NCBI RefSeq assembly: GCF_006385705.1 | Contig: NZ_VFRQ01000003.1 | Location: 1 to 64,000, forward strand | DNA: 64,000 bases | Direction of reading: 5' to 3' | DNA from: Pontibacter mangrovi | Lineage (GTDB): Bacteria > Bacteroidota > Bacteroidia > Cytophagales > Hymenobacteraceae | In this document: in pieces, positions 35,196 through 43,888 of the stretch | Layout of the letters: the number at the start of each line of letters is the position of its first letter | Numbering within the stretch: the stretch's first letter is position 1 | Program-made: the position numbers and the translations under genes | The notes under the pieces: model-generated | What the model saw: the letters and a program-made list of their open reading frames with translations, nothing else | The model's database searches: none | What the model was told of the DNA's origin: nothing

Positions 35196-36887
35196 TCAAT
35201 GGTGCGCCACGGCAGCACCTGAACCTCTCGGCACGCGAATGTCCTCAATCAGTTCCTGAATGTGCATCGGTGGGGGCGGCGTCATCCGCGAGATCAAAAA
35301 GGACACGGTGAAGTTAAACAGCATCCCCAGCGTACCAATGCCTTCCGGCGAGATGCCGAACCACCAGTTCTCCGGCAGGTTCGCCTCCGGGTTGATAAAC
35401 TTAAAGTAAGAGATGTATGCGATGGTAAAGATGAGCCCCACTACCATGCCCCAGATAGCTCCCTGCTTGTTCATGCGTGTCGAGAAAATGCCCATGATGA
35501 TGACCGGGAAAAAGGAGGCCGCCGCCAGGCCAAAGGCAAAGGCCACCACCTCGGCTACAAAACCCGGTGGGTTTATGCCGAAGTAGCCGGCCACCACGAC
35601 TGCCAGCATCGCCGCCAGCCGTGCCGCCGCCAGCTCGCGCTTTTCTGAAATTCCTGGCATAAAGGATTTCTTGAGCAGGTCGTGCGAAATGGAAGTGGAG
35701 ATAACCAGCAGCAGACCGGCCGCCGTGGAAAGTGCCGCCGCCAGCCCTCCGGCCGCCACCAGTGCAATCACCCAGTTGGGCAGCCCCGCGATCTCGGGGT
35801 TGGCCAGCACCATGATGTCTTTGTCGATAATCAGTTCGTTGGCATCCGGGTGGTTGACATACTGCACATGGCCATCGCTGTTCTTGTCGTCGATGCTGAT
35901 GAGCCCCGTCGTTTGCCAGTTCTGCACCCACTGCGGCATTTCCGCTACCGACCGGTTGCTAATGTTGTTGAGCATGTTATAGAGGCCAAAAGCGCCAATT
36001 GCCGGAGCCGTGGTATAAAGTATGGCGATAAACACCAGCGCATACCCGGCAGACTTCCTGGCATCCCTTACCTTAGGCACAGTAAAGAAGCGAACGATCA
36101 CGTGGGGCAGCCCAGCCGTACCCACCATCAGCGCCGCCGTGATAAAAAATATGTCGATCGTCGACTTGGTGCCGCCGGTGTAGGGAGCAAAGCCCAGTTC
36201 GGCCAGCATGCCATCCAGTTTCTGCAGCAAAGGCGTACCGTCCTCCAAAGTGCCCCCTAAGCCGAGCTGCGGGATCGGGTGCCCGGTAAGCATGATGGAG
36301 ATGTAGATAGCCGGCACCATGTAGGCAAAAATCAGCACGCAGTACTGCGCCACTTGGGTGTAGGTGATGCCTTTCATACCACCCAGCACGGCGTAAAACA
36401 GCACGATCACCATCCCGATGATCACGCCCGTCTCGATCTGCACCTCCAGAAAGCGGGAGAACACGATGCCCACGCCGCGCATCTGGCCTGCCACGTAGGT
36501 AAACGAAACGAAGATGGCACACACCACCGCCACCAAACGGGCGGTTTTGGAGTAGTAGCGCTCGCCCACAAAATCGGGCACGGTAAATTTGCCGAACTTG
36601 CGCAGGTAAGGGGCCAGCAGCAGCGCAAGCAGCACGTAGCCGCCCGTCCAGCCCAGCAGGTACACGGAGCCGTCGTAGCCCATAAACGAGATCAGGCCGG
36701 CCATGGAGATAAAGGAAGCCGCGCTCATCCAGTCAGCGGCGGTGGCCATGCCGTTTGCCAGCGGGCTAACCCCGCCCCCGGCCACATAAAACTCTTTGGT
36801 AGATCCGGCACGCGACCAGATGGCAATGCCGATATATAGGGTAAAGGTGAGGCCCACGATCAGGTATGTCCAGGCTAAGATGCTCAT
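35196..36887 (-). CDS. Sodium:solute symporter, probable acetate permease
   Basis: A 563-residue member of the SSS family with about 13 membrane helices. The N-terminus (WTYLIVGLTFTLYIGIAIWS), AADWMSAASFISMAGLISFMG and GGVSPLANGMA match the ActP-like group that works with a DUF4212 small subunit. That subunit gene lies 27 nt upstream, and acetyl-CoA synthetase follows downstream, so acetate or another short acid is the likely substrate. A soluble insert (residues about 315-350) lies between helices. Confidence 0.9.
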   Translation of the reverse strand: MSILAWTYLIVGLTFTLYIGIAIWSRAGSTKEFYVAGGGVSPLANGMATAADWMSAASFISMAGLISFMGYDGSVYLLGWTGGYVLLALLLAPYLRKFGKFTVPDFVGERYYSKTARLVAVVCAIFVSFTYVAGQMRGVGIVFSRFLEVQIETGVIIGMVIVLFYAVLGGMKGITYTQVAQYCVLIFAYMVPAIYISIMLTGHPIPQLGLGGTLEDGTPLLQKLDGMLAELGFAPYTGGTKSTIDIFFITAALMVGTAGLPHVIVRFFTVPKVRDARKSAGYALVFIAILYTTAPAIGAFGLYNMLNNISNRSVAEMPQWVQNWQTTGLISIDDKNSDGHVQYVNHPDANELIIDKDIMVLANPEIAGLPNWVIALVAAGGLAAALSTAAGLLLVISTSISHDLLKKSFMPGISEKRELAAARLAAMLAVVVAGYFGINPPGFVAEVVAFAFGLAAASFFPVIIMGIFSTRMNKQGAIWGMVVGLIFTIAYISYFKFINPEANLPENWWFGISPEGIGTLGMLFNFTVSFLISRMTPPPPMHIQELIEDIRVPRGSGAAVAHH

Positions 36888-36914
36888 GGTAAATAAGTTT
36901 AAGGTGAGATGGGA

Positions 36915-37178
36915 TTAGTCTTCGTGCACGTCGAACTCCCGGTCAAGCCTGTTCATCAGCCAGACATACGCAAAGATGATAAGGACGAAAAAGTAGATGG
37001 CCCCCTGCTGCGCAAACCAGAAGCCCAGTTTAAAGCCACCCAGCGTAAACTGGTTAAGCTCCTCGACCAGCAGGATTCCGCACACGTACGATACGGCAAA
37101 CCAGACCCCGAGCAGGAAAAGCAATATGCGAAGGTTGCGTTTCCAGTAGGCCTGCATCTTTTGTCTTTTATTCTCCAT
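36915..37178 (-). CDS. DUF4212 symporter small subunit
   Basis: An 87-residue protein with two membrane helices (about 15-36 and 54-75) joined by VEELNQFTLGGFKLGFWFAQQG, and the family ending IIFAYVWLMNRLDREF. It is the usual companion of SSS symporters of this type and is 27 nt upstream of the permease gene in the same operon. Confidence 0.92.
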   Translation of the reverse strand: MENKRQKMQAYWKRNLRILLFLLGVWFAVSYVCGILLVEELNQFTLGGFKLGFWFAQQGAIYFFVLIIFAYVWLMNRLDREFDVHED

Positions 37179-37478
37179 TGTTTAGTGGTAAGAAGTATAC
37201 ATGTGGTATTTTGTGTGTTCCGGTTGAGGCGGCTTTAAGGCTCGTTTATACTTTACCGGTTCCTTTTGACCGATGCCGCTGCCAACCTGCTTCCTGTTTA
37301 GGATGGGCTTGGGTTAACAGCGCGTGTGCAACTCTAACAGCAGCAATAATTTAGTGAATTTGAAATATAAGAAAAAGCTTTTATACTTCAACCTCTGCAC
37401 TTTAGCCACGGCAGGTATTAGCATAAAAAAAGCCCTGCCGTGGGGCAGAGCCTGAAAAAAGGTTTACCTGTAACATTA
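37179..37478. other. Gene-free 300 nt upstream of the symporter operon
   Basis: It contains the promoter region of the DUF4212-symporter operon and, at its far end, the terminator of the SDR gene. AAGTATACATG and TTTATACTTTACC heptamer copies lie at about 37190 and 37245. No ORF or RNA gene is seen. Confidence 0.6.
37424..37451 (-). terminator. Terminator of the SDR gene
   Basis: On the minus strand GCTCTGCC-CCAC-GGCAGGGC (one wobble pair) is followed by T7. It starts 28 nt beyond the SDR stop at 37479. Confidence 0.8.
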
Positions 37479-38207
37479 TTACATGTCCCGCACCGAAACG
37501 ATGACCTCTTTATACTTGTCGGTGTTATGCAGGAAATCCACCATTTTAACAGCTACTTCCTCCGGCGAGGCCAGTTCGTTGTTGGCTTTGTACCGCCGAA
37601 ACTTCTCCACCGTGCTAAAGCGGCTCACGTCGCTCTCCCGTATCTGGCCCTGCATGTAAGTATCTACCACACCCGGCGACAAAGCGAATATTTTCACCCC
37701 GGTGCCGCGCATGTCCTGCTCCAACTGCACCGTCTGCGACAGCATATCGATGGCGGCCTTGGAGGCGCAGTAGCTCGCCCAACCGTCCACGGGGCGCTTG
37801 CCTGCCCCGGAGCTGATGTTGACCACCACCTTTTGCGCCTGCTGCTCGCGGTATACTTCCAGAAAGGTGTTCATCAGCATGGCCGGCACGATCACGTTCA
37901 CATCAAACACAAACTCGAAGCGTTCGTTCGGCATCCGCTCGCCCACATAGCCGATATCGCCTAGCACGCCGGCATTGTTCACCAGCACCAACTTCTCCGC
38001 ATCCGGGTACGGCAAGAAGATCTTCTGCAGGTTGTGCTCTACGGCAGGTATGTCTGAGAAATCGAGGGGCTGGTGGCGGTAGTTCGGGTGCTTGATGCTG
38101 CAGCTGCGCGACACGCCCACCACACGGTTGTTCTCGTCTTTCAGCAGCTCTTCGGCCAGTGCTTTGCCAATGCCTTTGCTGGCTCCGGTGATGATGTAGA
38201 TGTTCAA
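37479..38207 (-). CDS. Short-chain dehydrogenase/reductase (sepiapterin-reductase-like)
   Basis: A 242-residue Rossmann oxidoreductase. The cofactor motif TGASKGIG (residues 8-15), LVNNAGVLGDIG and catalytic Ser/Tyr/Lys (NISSGAGKRPVDGWASYCAS-K) are present. It resembles the YueD/benzil-reductase and sepiapterin-reductase subgroup; NADPH use is likely. The substrate is unknown. It stands alone, with a terminator after it. Confidence 0.88.
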   Translation of the reverse strand: MNIYIITGASKGIGKALAEELLKDENNRVVGVSRSCSIKHPNYRHQPLDFSDIPAVEHNLQKIFLPYPDAEKLVLVNNAGVLGDIGYVGERMPNERFEFVFDVNVIVPAMLMNTFLEVYREQQAQKVVVNISSGAGKRPVDGWASYCASKAAIDMLSQTVQLEQDMRGTGVKIFALSPGVVDTYMQGQIRESDVSRFSTVEKFRRYKANNELASPEEVAVKMVDFLHNTDKYKEVIVSVRDM

Positions 38208-38296
38208 GGTTTTGGGTGTTAGAGAGATTGTGAGTTTAGGTGTTAAGATACGGAAGCCATTAAAGTTGAGGTTTGAGTTTAGGAGAAGATGAATAT

Positions 38297-38920
38297 CTAA
38301 AGTTGTTCTGCACAGGTTAGAAACTCATCTGTATCAGCATCAACGTTGCCTGTCCAAAATATTTTAACATCAACCCATTTTCCATTTAAATATACTTCAT
38401 CAGATGTGGTAGAATACCCTCTCCAAGCATCTGTTTCTTTATTTATCATCGGCATTATTATGATATCGTTCCTATCTTCCAGAGACTTAGCTAACACAAT
38501 GCACTCCTGGTTGCTTATCTCTAATTTCCTGCTGAAGGGGAATACATATTCGAAGTCCTCTACCGTTTCCCCACCATCCTTATAAACAACTACAAAATGA
38601 TCTTTATCGGTAGTAACAACCAACTTTGTAGTTCGGTAAGAATACATGACTACGGCATAAAGCAAAAGCAACAATATAAATTCTGAATAAATCACTGGCC
38701 GAAGCCTGGCCATGCGAACGGCCAAGCGGTCTGCTACTACAGCAACAAAAAGGGCTATAACAAGAAAGAAAGCATAGGCTACTCCTAGACCTGCCGTTTG
38801 ATCTGGCAACAACGCAAAAAACACAAAGGTAAAAAAGCCAATCCCTAAAATACCTATCAGCAGGAAAGGTGTGGGCTTTCTGAATTCTTTCTTTAAGGCA
38901 TTTAGAATCTTCTGAAGCAT
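38297..38920 (-). CDS. Hypothetical membrane protein
   Basis: A 207-residue protein with three hydrophobic helices (about 18-37, 46-65 and 76-93) and a soluble C-terminal half with beta character (VVTTDKDHFVVVYKDGG onward, ending DADTDEFLTCAEQL). No family is recognised. Its AT-rich codon use differs from the surrounding core genes. Confidence 0.65.
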   Translation of the reverse strand: MLQKILNALKKEFRKPTPFLLIGILGIGFFTFVFFALLPDQTAGLGVAYAFFLVIALFVAVVADRLAVRMARLRPVIYSEFILLLLLYAVVMYSYRTTKLVVTTDKDHFVVVYKDGGETVEDFEYVFPFSRKLEISNQECIVLAKSLEDRNDIIIMPMINKETDAWRGYSTTSDEVYLNGKWVDVKIFWTGNVDADTDEFLTCAEQL

Positions 38921-38970
38921 GTCTAGCTTGTGCTTTATACTTCCTCAAAGTATAAAATCCCAGCCAAAAC

Positions 38971-39011
38971 AAAAAGCCAGTGCCCCTGCCCTGGCAGAAA
39001 CACTGGCTTTT
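38971..39011. terminator. Terminator after the DUF3857 gene (copy 1)
   Basis: AAAAAGCCAGTG (38971-38982) pairs with CACTGGCTTTT (39001-39011), loop 18 nt. A nearly identical element lies at 41046-41086 on the other side of the gene, so the pair forms ~42-nt direct repeats. Confidence 0.8.
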
Positions 39012-39027
39012 GTCTTCTTAACCCATC

Positions 39028-40977
39028 TTAGTTCAGCGCTTCTTTCTTTAGCACAACCTGCTCCGCATGTTTGGCAACGGCCTGATGGTACAGTTCACGC
39101 AGTTGAGGGTATTCTTCCGGGGCAAACAGTGTTTCATTAACGTTTAACTTACTAATTATCATCAGCATGTTGCCTACTTGCTGCACCATGTAAGTATAGG
39201 TGGCGCTGTGGTTGGGCAAAGTCAGGCTTATATTCTGTGGCACTTCCTCTACTTGCCAGCCGACGGGTAGCTTCACGTTACATACTACTGTTTCCTTTAT
39301 CGGAGCAGCAAAATCAACAGGATACATGCGCACTGGGTTCTGAAACGGATTTTTAGACACCCCACTGCCCATCATTGGGTTCAGATAAATGGTGTTGGCG
39401 CTGCCAGCGTTATCTGCGGCAATTTTGTACGCTACAGATAAGGGTTTATGGAGGCTATCAGCATTACTTATAATAGCCTCAGCTAACCGGAAACTGCCCG
39501 CTCCACTGTAGGTAGCAGCATATTTTTCGGCTCCCTCCTCTTTTATAGCTTGCCTTGCAGAGAGTGCACTATAGCCGTCCAATAATTCTTCTCCGGTGCC
39601 AGTTACCTTACCGGAGTTATCAACTGTTAAATTCCTTATGTAGTAGTTACTAAACGCAGCTCCGGTACTTAGCGGAATCCACTTAGATTCGGCGCCTTTC
39701 ACTAAGTACCCCTCGCCATTCAGGCAGCGGACAGGCAGCATGCCTGGTAACAACTGAGGTTCTGTAGCATCTAAAAGTAATTCTGCCCCGTCAACCTGCA
39801 CCTGCGCAACCACATAATCGAACTTTGTGAAGAGCGGTGACTTTTTGTATGGTTTGCCGTGGCTGCGGGTACTAACCAGCACAGGGTTGGCGTTGAAACC
39901 AGCTTCCCGTAGCATGGCTATCAGCAGCATGTTTATATCTGCAACATCGCCCGATCGCTTTTTCAGGATCTCAGGGAGTGTTTTATCAAGCCTCAGGCTA
40001 TGGTAGCCGTTCCATTTCATACTATCCTGCACAAAGCTGTAGATGCCTTCTACTTGCTGCAGTGGGTTTGTATCTTTAGCCTTAATCTTTGCTACCTGCG
40101 TTCCGAACCTGCCGACTGGCTTCAGGTGCTCCCCAAAATTTTCATCCTCCGCTAAAATTCCGGCAAACTCGTCCCAGTCGCCAGATAGCACCTTTTGGTT
40201 ATTTTTAGAATAGCTTACCTTGTACAGTTCAAACTCTACCTTCGTCACATAGTCTGACAGGGTTGTTATATAGCTTTCCAGGTGTAAAGCGGGCACATCC
40301 TTGGCTATCCAGCGGTTTCCTTCTTTCCTGAAGTTATGTTTCAGGCCCAGGTCCTCCGGCGTATAAAGTGGCTGGTTGCCCTGCTTCACCATTTTAAATG
40401 CGTAACGTTCAGGCATTTTCACCCGATACTCACTCCACACAATTGGTATGGATGATTGAAAGCTCCACTCTTTTAAGTTGTGGATGTACCGCGAATCAAT
40501 GGTGTAAGAATATTCTATGACAGAGCCTACCCGCACATTAGGCATGGCTAACTTTTTGAGATACACAAAAGCGCTGTGGCGACCGTCATAGATCTCTTTG
40601 TCTTTTATATTATCTTCCGTGATTTGCCCGTTAACCAGGTTATAGGTAGATGCTTTGATGTCAGTAACCTGCTCTCCTGCGCCGCCGGCCTTTACATAAG
40701 GTATATCCACGTTAGCCCATTCATACCCTGCCTTCTTCAGGATTTTGATCCGGACGTGGCGCTTAAACACGAAAGCCGCATAATAATCCTGCACATACTC
40801 CAGGCTACCGTGGTCTGAGAGAATGACAGCTGCAGCGGAGGTATCCGGTGCGTAGGCAGACATGGTAAGGTCTGCCATATCAATTCGACCAAATTTAGGG
40901 CCTTGTCCTCTTGAGGGCTGCCTAACAGCCATGCAAAGCAGAAGCGTTAGCAATAGGATTGTAAAGTTTGTTTTCAC
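39028..40977 (-). CDS. DUF3857/transglutaminase-like secreted protein
   Basis: A 649-residue exported protein. The signal peptide is followed by a DUF3857-like domain (about 40-250, with GSLEYVQDYYAAFVFKRHVR, then YTIDSRYIHNLKEWSFQSS). A transglutaminase-like domain follows (about 300-400: YSFVQDSMKWNGYHSLRLDK, then KRSGDVADINMLLIAMLREA, where the usual catalytic Cys position reads Asp-Ile). The last third has beta structure. Loss of the Cys suggests a non-catalytic fold. The gene is framed by two near-identical terminators. Confidence 0.85.
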   Translation of the reverse strand: MKTNFTILLLTLLLCMAVRQPSRGQGPKFGRIDMADLTMSAYAPDTSAAAVILSDHGSLEYVQDYYAAFVFKRHVRIKILKKAGYEWANVDIPYVKAGGAGEQVTDIKASTYNLVNGQITEDNIKDKEIYDGRHSAFVYLKKLAMPNVRVGSVIEYSYTIDSRYIHNLKEWSFQSSIPIVWSEYRVKMPERYAFKMVKQGNQPLYTPEDLGLKHNFRKEGNRWIAKDVPALHLESYITTLSDYVTKVEFELYKVSYSKNNQKVLSGDWDEFAGILAEDENFGEHLKPVGRFGTQVAKIKAKDTNPLQQVEGIYSFVQDSMKWNGYHSLRLDKTLPEILKKRSGDVADINMLLIAMLREAGFNANPVLVSTRSHGKPYKKSPLFTKFDYVVAQVQVDGAELLLDATEPQLLPGMLPVRCLNGEGYLVKGAESKWIPLSTGAAFSNYYIRNLTVDNSGKVTGTGEELLDGYSALSARQAIKEEGAEKYAATYSGAGSFRLAEAIISNADSLHKPLSVAYKIAADNAGSANTIYLNPMMGSGVSKNPFQNPVRMYPVDFAAPIKETVVCNVKLPVGWQVEEVPQNISLTLPNHSATYTYMVQQVGNMLMIISKLNVNETLFAPEEYPQLRELYHQAVAKHAEQVVLKKEALN

Positions 40978-41045
40978 GGGTAAGCTGCAATATTCATTAG
41001 TACGCCTAAATATAAGGCTTTACCTACATACTTTATATGCCAAAC

Positions 41046-41086
41046 AAAAAGCCAGCGCCCCTGCCCTGGCAGAAACACTGGCTTTT
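41046..41086. terminator. Terminator after hslU (copy 2)
   Basis: AAAAAGCCAGCG pairs with CACTGGCTTTT around the same CCCTGCCCTGGCAGAAA loop as copy 1, with one changed stem base. It lies 149 nt beyond the hslU stop and also upstream of the DUF3857 gene. Confidence 0.65.
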
Positions 41087-41118
41087 GAAGTATAGCTAAA
41101 GTATAAAACTGTTCGAAA

Positions 41119-41136
41119 GCGAGTCTGGAGACTCGC
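41119..41136. repeat. REP-like word palindrome
   Basis: GCGAGTCT-GG-AGACTCGC, an 8-bp perfect hairpin with a two-base centre. It belongs to the same class as the palindromes at 30728 and 30762. Confidence 0.6.
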
Positions 41137-41234
41137 GGCACACCAGGCGGCACCGGTTGGATACCGGCGCCAGGTCAACTTTATACTTTCTAACCTTCTA
41201 ACTTCTTAACTCTCTAACTCCTAAACTCTCTAAC

Positions 41235-42629
41235 TTAGAGTATATACTGGCTCAGGTCGCGGTTTTTCACCATGCCTGATAGCTTCTCCTGCACCATTTC
41301 GCGGGTTACCACGATGTGGGCGTGGGCGCCGATCTTATCCGGCACGTCGAAAAGAATGTCGTTGAGCAGGCGGCTCATCACTGTGTGCAGGCGGCGGGCA
41401 CCGATGTTCTCCACCTCCGTGTTCACCTCGTAGGCAATAGAAGCGATCTCATCCAGCGCCTCGTCGTTAAAGGTCAGCTCCACCTCCTCTGCCGACAGCA
41501 GCGCCTCATACTGCTTCGTAAGCGCGTTTTTTGGGAATTTCAGGATCTGGTAGAAATCGTCTTTGGTCAGGCTGTCCAGCTCCACGCGGATCGGGAAACG
41601 GCCCTGCAATTCCGGGATCAGGTCGGATGGCTTGGCCACGTGGAAGGCACCGGCGGCGATGAACAGAATATGGTCGGTGTTGATGATGCCATACTTGGTG
41701 TTCACCGTGGAACCCTCCACGATCGGCAGCAGGTCGCGCTGCACACCCTCGCGGCTCACGTCCGGGCCACCGCTGCCTTTGTTGCTCGCGCTGGCTACCT
41801 TGTCAATCTCATCAATAAAGATCACGCCCGAGTTCTCCGCCTTAAAAATAGCCTCTTCCTTCACCTCATCCATGTCGATCAGCTTTGAGGCCTCTTCCTC
41901 CAGCAGGATCTTGCGCGCCTCAGCAATGGTTACTTTGCGCTTCTTGGTCTTCTTGGGCATCATGCCGCTGATCATCTCCTGAATGTTCATCATGGAAGCC
42001 TCGTCCATACCCGGCCCCATCACGCCTACGCCTGGCATAGAGCTTTGCTGCACGCGTATCTCAATCTTGCGGTCTTCCAACTCACCGTTGCGGATCTTCT
42101 CACGGAACTTCTCGCGGGTGCGCTCGTTCAGCTCGTAATCATTGTCGGGCATGGCATTGGGGTCGGCGGATGTGGCTACTGGCATGCCGGAGCGGCCCTG
42201 GATCGGCGGGATCAGCGCATCCAGGATGATGTCCTCCACCATCTCGGCGGCTTTCTGCTTCACCTCCTCCTTTTTCTTCTGCTTCACCATGTTCACCGAC
42301 TGCTCCACCAGGTCGCGCACCATGCTCTCCACGTCGCGGCCCACGTATCCTACCTCCGTAAACTTAGAGGCCTCTACCTTGGTAAAAGGCGCATCAGCGA
42401 TTTTGGCCAGGCGGCGGGCGATCTCGGTCTTACCCACACCCGTAGCCCCGATCATCAGGATGTTGTTCGGCACGATGTCGCTCTGTATACTTTTGTCGGC
42501 GTTCATGCGGCGCCAGCGGTTGCGCAGCGCAATGGCCACGTTGCGTTTGGCGTCCTTCTGCCCAATGATATATTTATCCAGTTCCGCCACGATCTGCGCT
42601 GGCGTTAACGATGCGATATTTTCTAACAT
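41235..42629 (-). CDS. hslU: HslU, ATPase of the HslUV protease
   Basis: A 464-residue AAA+ unfoldase. Walker A is GATGVGKT (61-68), followed by the pore segment EVGYVGRDVESMVRDL; the I domain (about 110-240) is rich in Glu and Lys with a Met/Gly-rich stretch (GVGVMGPGMDEASMMNIQEM); Walker B is VIFIDEIDK; and ENIGARRLHTVMSRLLNDI marks sensor 2. The C-terminus SQYIL matches the tail that docks into HslV. hslV is not adjacent and must be elsewhere. It lies 68 nt downstream of porQ. Confidence 0.96.
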   Translation of the reverse strand: MLENIASLTPAQIVAELDKYIIGQKDAKRNVAIALRNRWRRMNADKSIQSDIVPNNILMIGATGVGKTEIARRLAKIADAPFTKVEASKFTEVGYVGRDVESMVRDLVEQSVNMVKQKKKEEVKQKAAEMVEDIILDALIPPIQGRSGMPVATSADPNAMPDNDYELNERTREKFREKIRNGELEDRKIEIRVQQSSMPGVGVMGPGMDEASMMNIQEMISGMMPKKTKKRKVTIAEARKILLEEEASKLIDMDEVKEEAIFKAENSGVIFIDEIDKVASASNKGSGGPDVSREGVQRDLLPIVEGSTVNTKYGIINTDHILFIAAGAFHVAKPSDLIPELQGRFPIRVELDSLTKDDFYQILKFPKNALTKQYEALLSAEEVELTFNDEALDEIASIAYEVNTEVENIGARRLHTVMSRLLNDILFDVPDKIGAHAHIVVTREMVQEKLSGMVKNRDLSQYIL

Positions 42630-42697
42630 GTCTTCTTCTTGTGTTTATTAATCAAACCCGGACCTAAGCTAATACAAGGAGCAGGGCCGTTTGGTTA

Positions 42698-43741
42698 TTA
42701 ACTGCTTTTCTTTTTGAGGAGCGCGCCGGTGTTGGTGGCGATGGTGATGTAGTGCGTAGCGCCAGACGGATGAAAAAAGGCGCTGCCATAGTTCAGCTCA
42801 AAGTTCCGCACCCGCAGCATGGCCCCCACCGAGAATCCTGCCCCGCCAGACTTGGTATCCAGCCGAAGCTCTTTGCGGCGCAGGTGGTTGTAACCGGCCC
42901 TAAGCTGAAAGTTCTTGCTGAACACAAACTCGGCCCCTGCCACAAAATGCCTGGCAATCTTATCGCCTAGCTTCTTCTCCTCCACTACTTCGTTGCCGCT
43001 CTCATCCAGCTTTCCGGGTGCGTTAGGGTCCAGGTACACGATGTCGAACTGGTAGAGCCGGTGCGCCGTGAGCGAGAGCCGTACAGGCATGTGCTCGGGC
43101 TTATAGCTTACCCCCAGCTGGGCGTCCCATGGCATCTGCTGCCTATCGGCACTATGGAACGGCTTTACCTGATAGCCTATATTCTTAAACGCCAGCCCCA
43201 CCGTAAAATCTTTCTCCGGATGCTGAAACACAGCCCCAGCGTCTGCCAATATACCCACGGCCTGGTCGCCTGCCATACTTGATACTGCCACTTTAGCCGT
43301 TGCACCGATGGTAAAAGCCTCTACTTCGCGGGAGTGCGTGAGTGCCAACGTATAATCATTCACATTAAAGGTGCCGATTTCTAAACCTGTAGGGTCGCGC
43401 TCCACAAAGTCTCCGTAGCTCAGGTAATTTATACTTGCCGCCCAGCGCCCCAGCTTCTCCGAGTTAAAGGCATACACCGCATGGCTCTGCTTGATGTCAG
43501 CCAGATAGCCAACGTAGCTCAAACTCACTTGCCCGTCCATCTCCGCGTTCAGCAAGGCCGGGTTCACTGTTACCATGTTCACGTCGTGGCCGCCTGCCGT
43601 TACGTTTACGCCGCCCAGCGCCGCCTGTTTGGCACTGGCCGGCAACTCCAGAAACGAAAATCCCCGCTGCCCGCCTACCTGCGCCTGCGCCGTGAGCGAT
43701 AAGCCCAACAGCGTGCAAAGTATGAGGGCGGCAGTTTTCAT
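42698..43741 (-). CDS. porQ: T9SS protein PorQ
   Basis: A 347-residue outer-membrane beta-barrel of the PorV/PorQ (FadL-like) family. The signal peptide MKTAALILCTLLGLSLTAQA precedes FSFLELPASAKQAALGGVNV, the family opening. Strand-rich repeats (RWAASINYLSYGDF, QLRAGYNHLRRKEL) fill the body. PorQ is a shuttle-type component of the type IX secretion system. PorV and PorQ are paralogues; PorQ is favoured by the FLELPASA opening and the length. A PorE-like gene lies 3 kb away. Confidence 0.8.
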   Translation of the reverse strand: MKTAALILCTLLGLSLTAQAQVGGQRGFSFLELPASAKQAALGGVNVTAGGHDVNMVTVNPALLNAEMDGQVSLSYVGYLADIKQSHAVYAFNSEKLGRWAASINYLSYGDFVERDPTGLEIGTFNVNDYTLALTHSREVEAFTIGATAKVAVSSMAGDQAVGILADAGAVFQHPEKDFTVGLAFKNIGYQVKPFHSADRQQMPWDAQLGVSYKPEHMPVRLSLTAHRLYQFDIVYLDPNAPGKLDESGNEVVEEKKLGDKIARHFVAGAEFVFSKNFQLRAGYNHLRRKELRLDTKSGGAGFSVGAMLRVRNFELNYGSAFFHPSGATHYITIATNTGALLKKKSS

Positions 43742-43815
43742 GGGAATTCCAATTTTGAATGAGTGAATGAGAGATTGTGTGAATGGTTAATTTATTTCTG
43801 CTCAGCAAGTGTAAA

Positions 43816-43835
43816 AGACGCAACGTATTGCGTCT
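43816..43835. repeat. GACGCAA word palindrome between lon and porQ
   Basis: AGACGCAA-CGTA-TTGCGTCT, 8-bp perfect stem. The same core occurs at 1912-1937, so it is a dispersed element; here it lies between the lon stop and the porQ start and could attenuate or end the lon transcript. Confidence 0.6.
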
Positions 43836-43888
43836 CTACTGTCCTTGATAATTTAGTCATCCAACAATCAGCTATTAACAATCAACAA

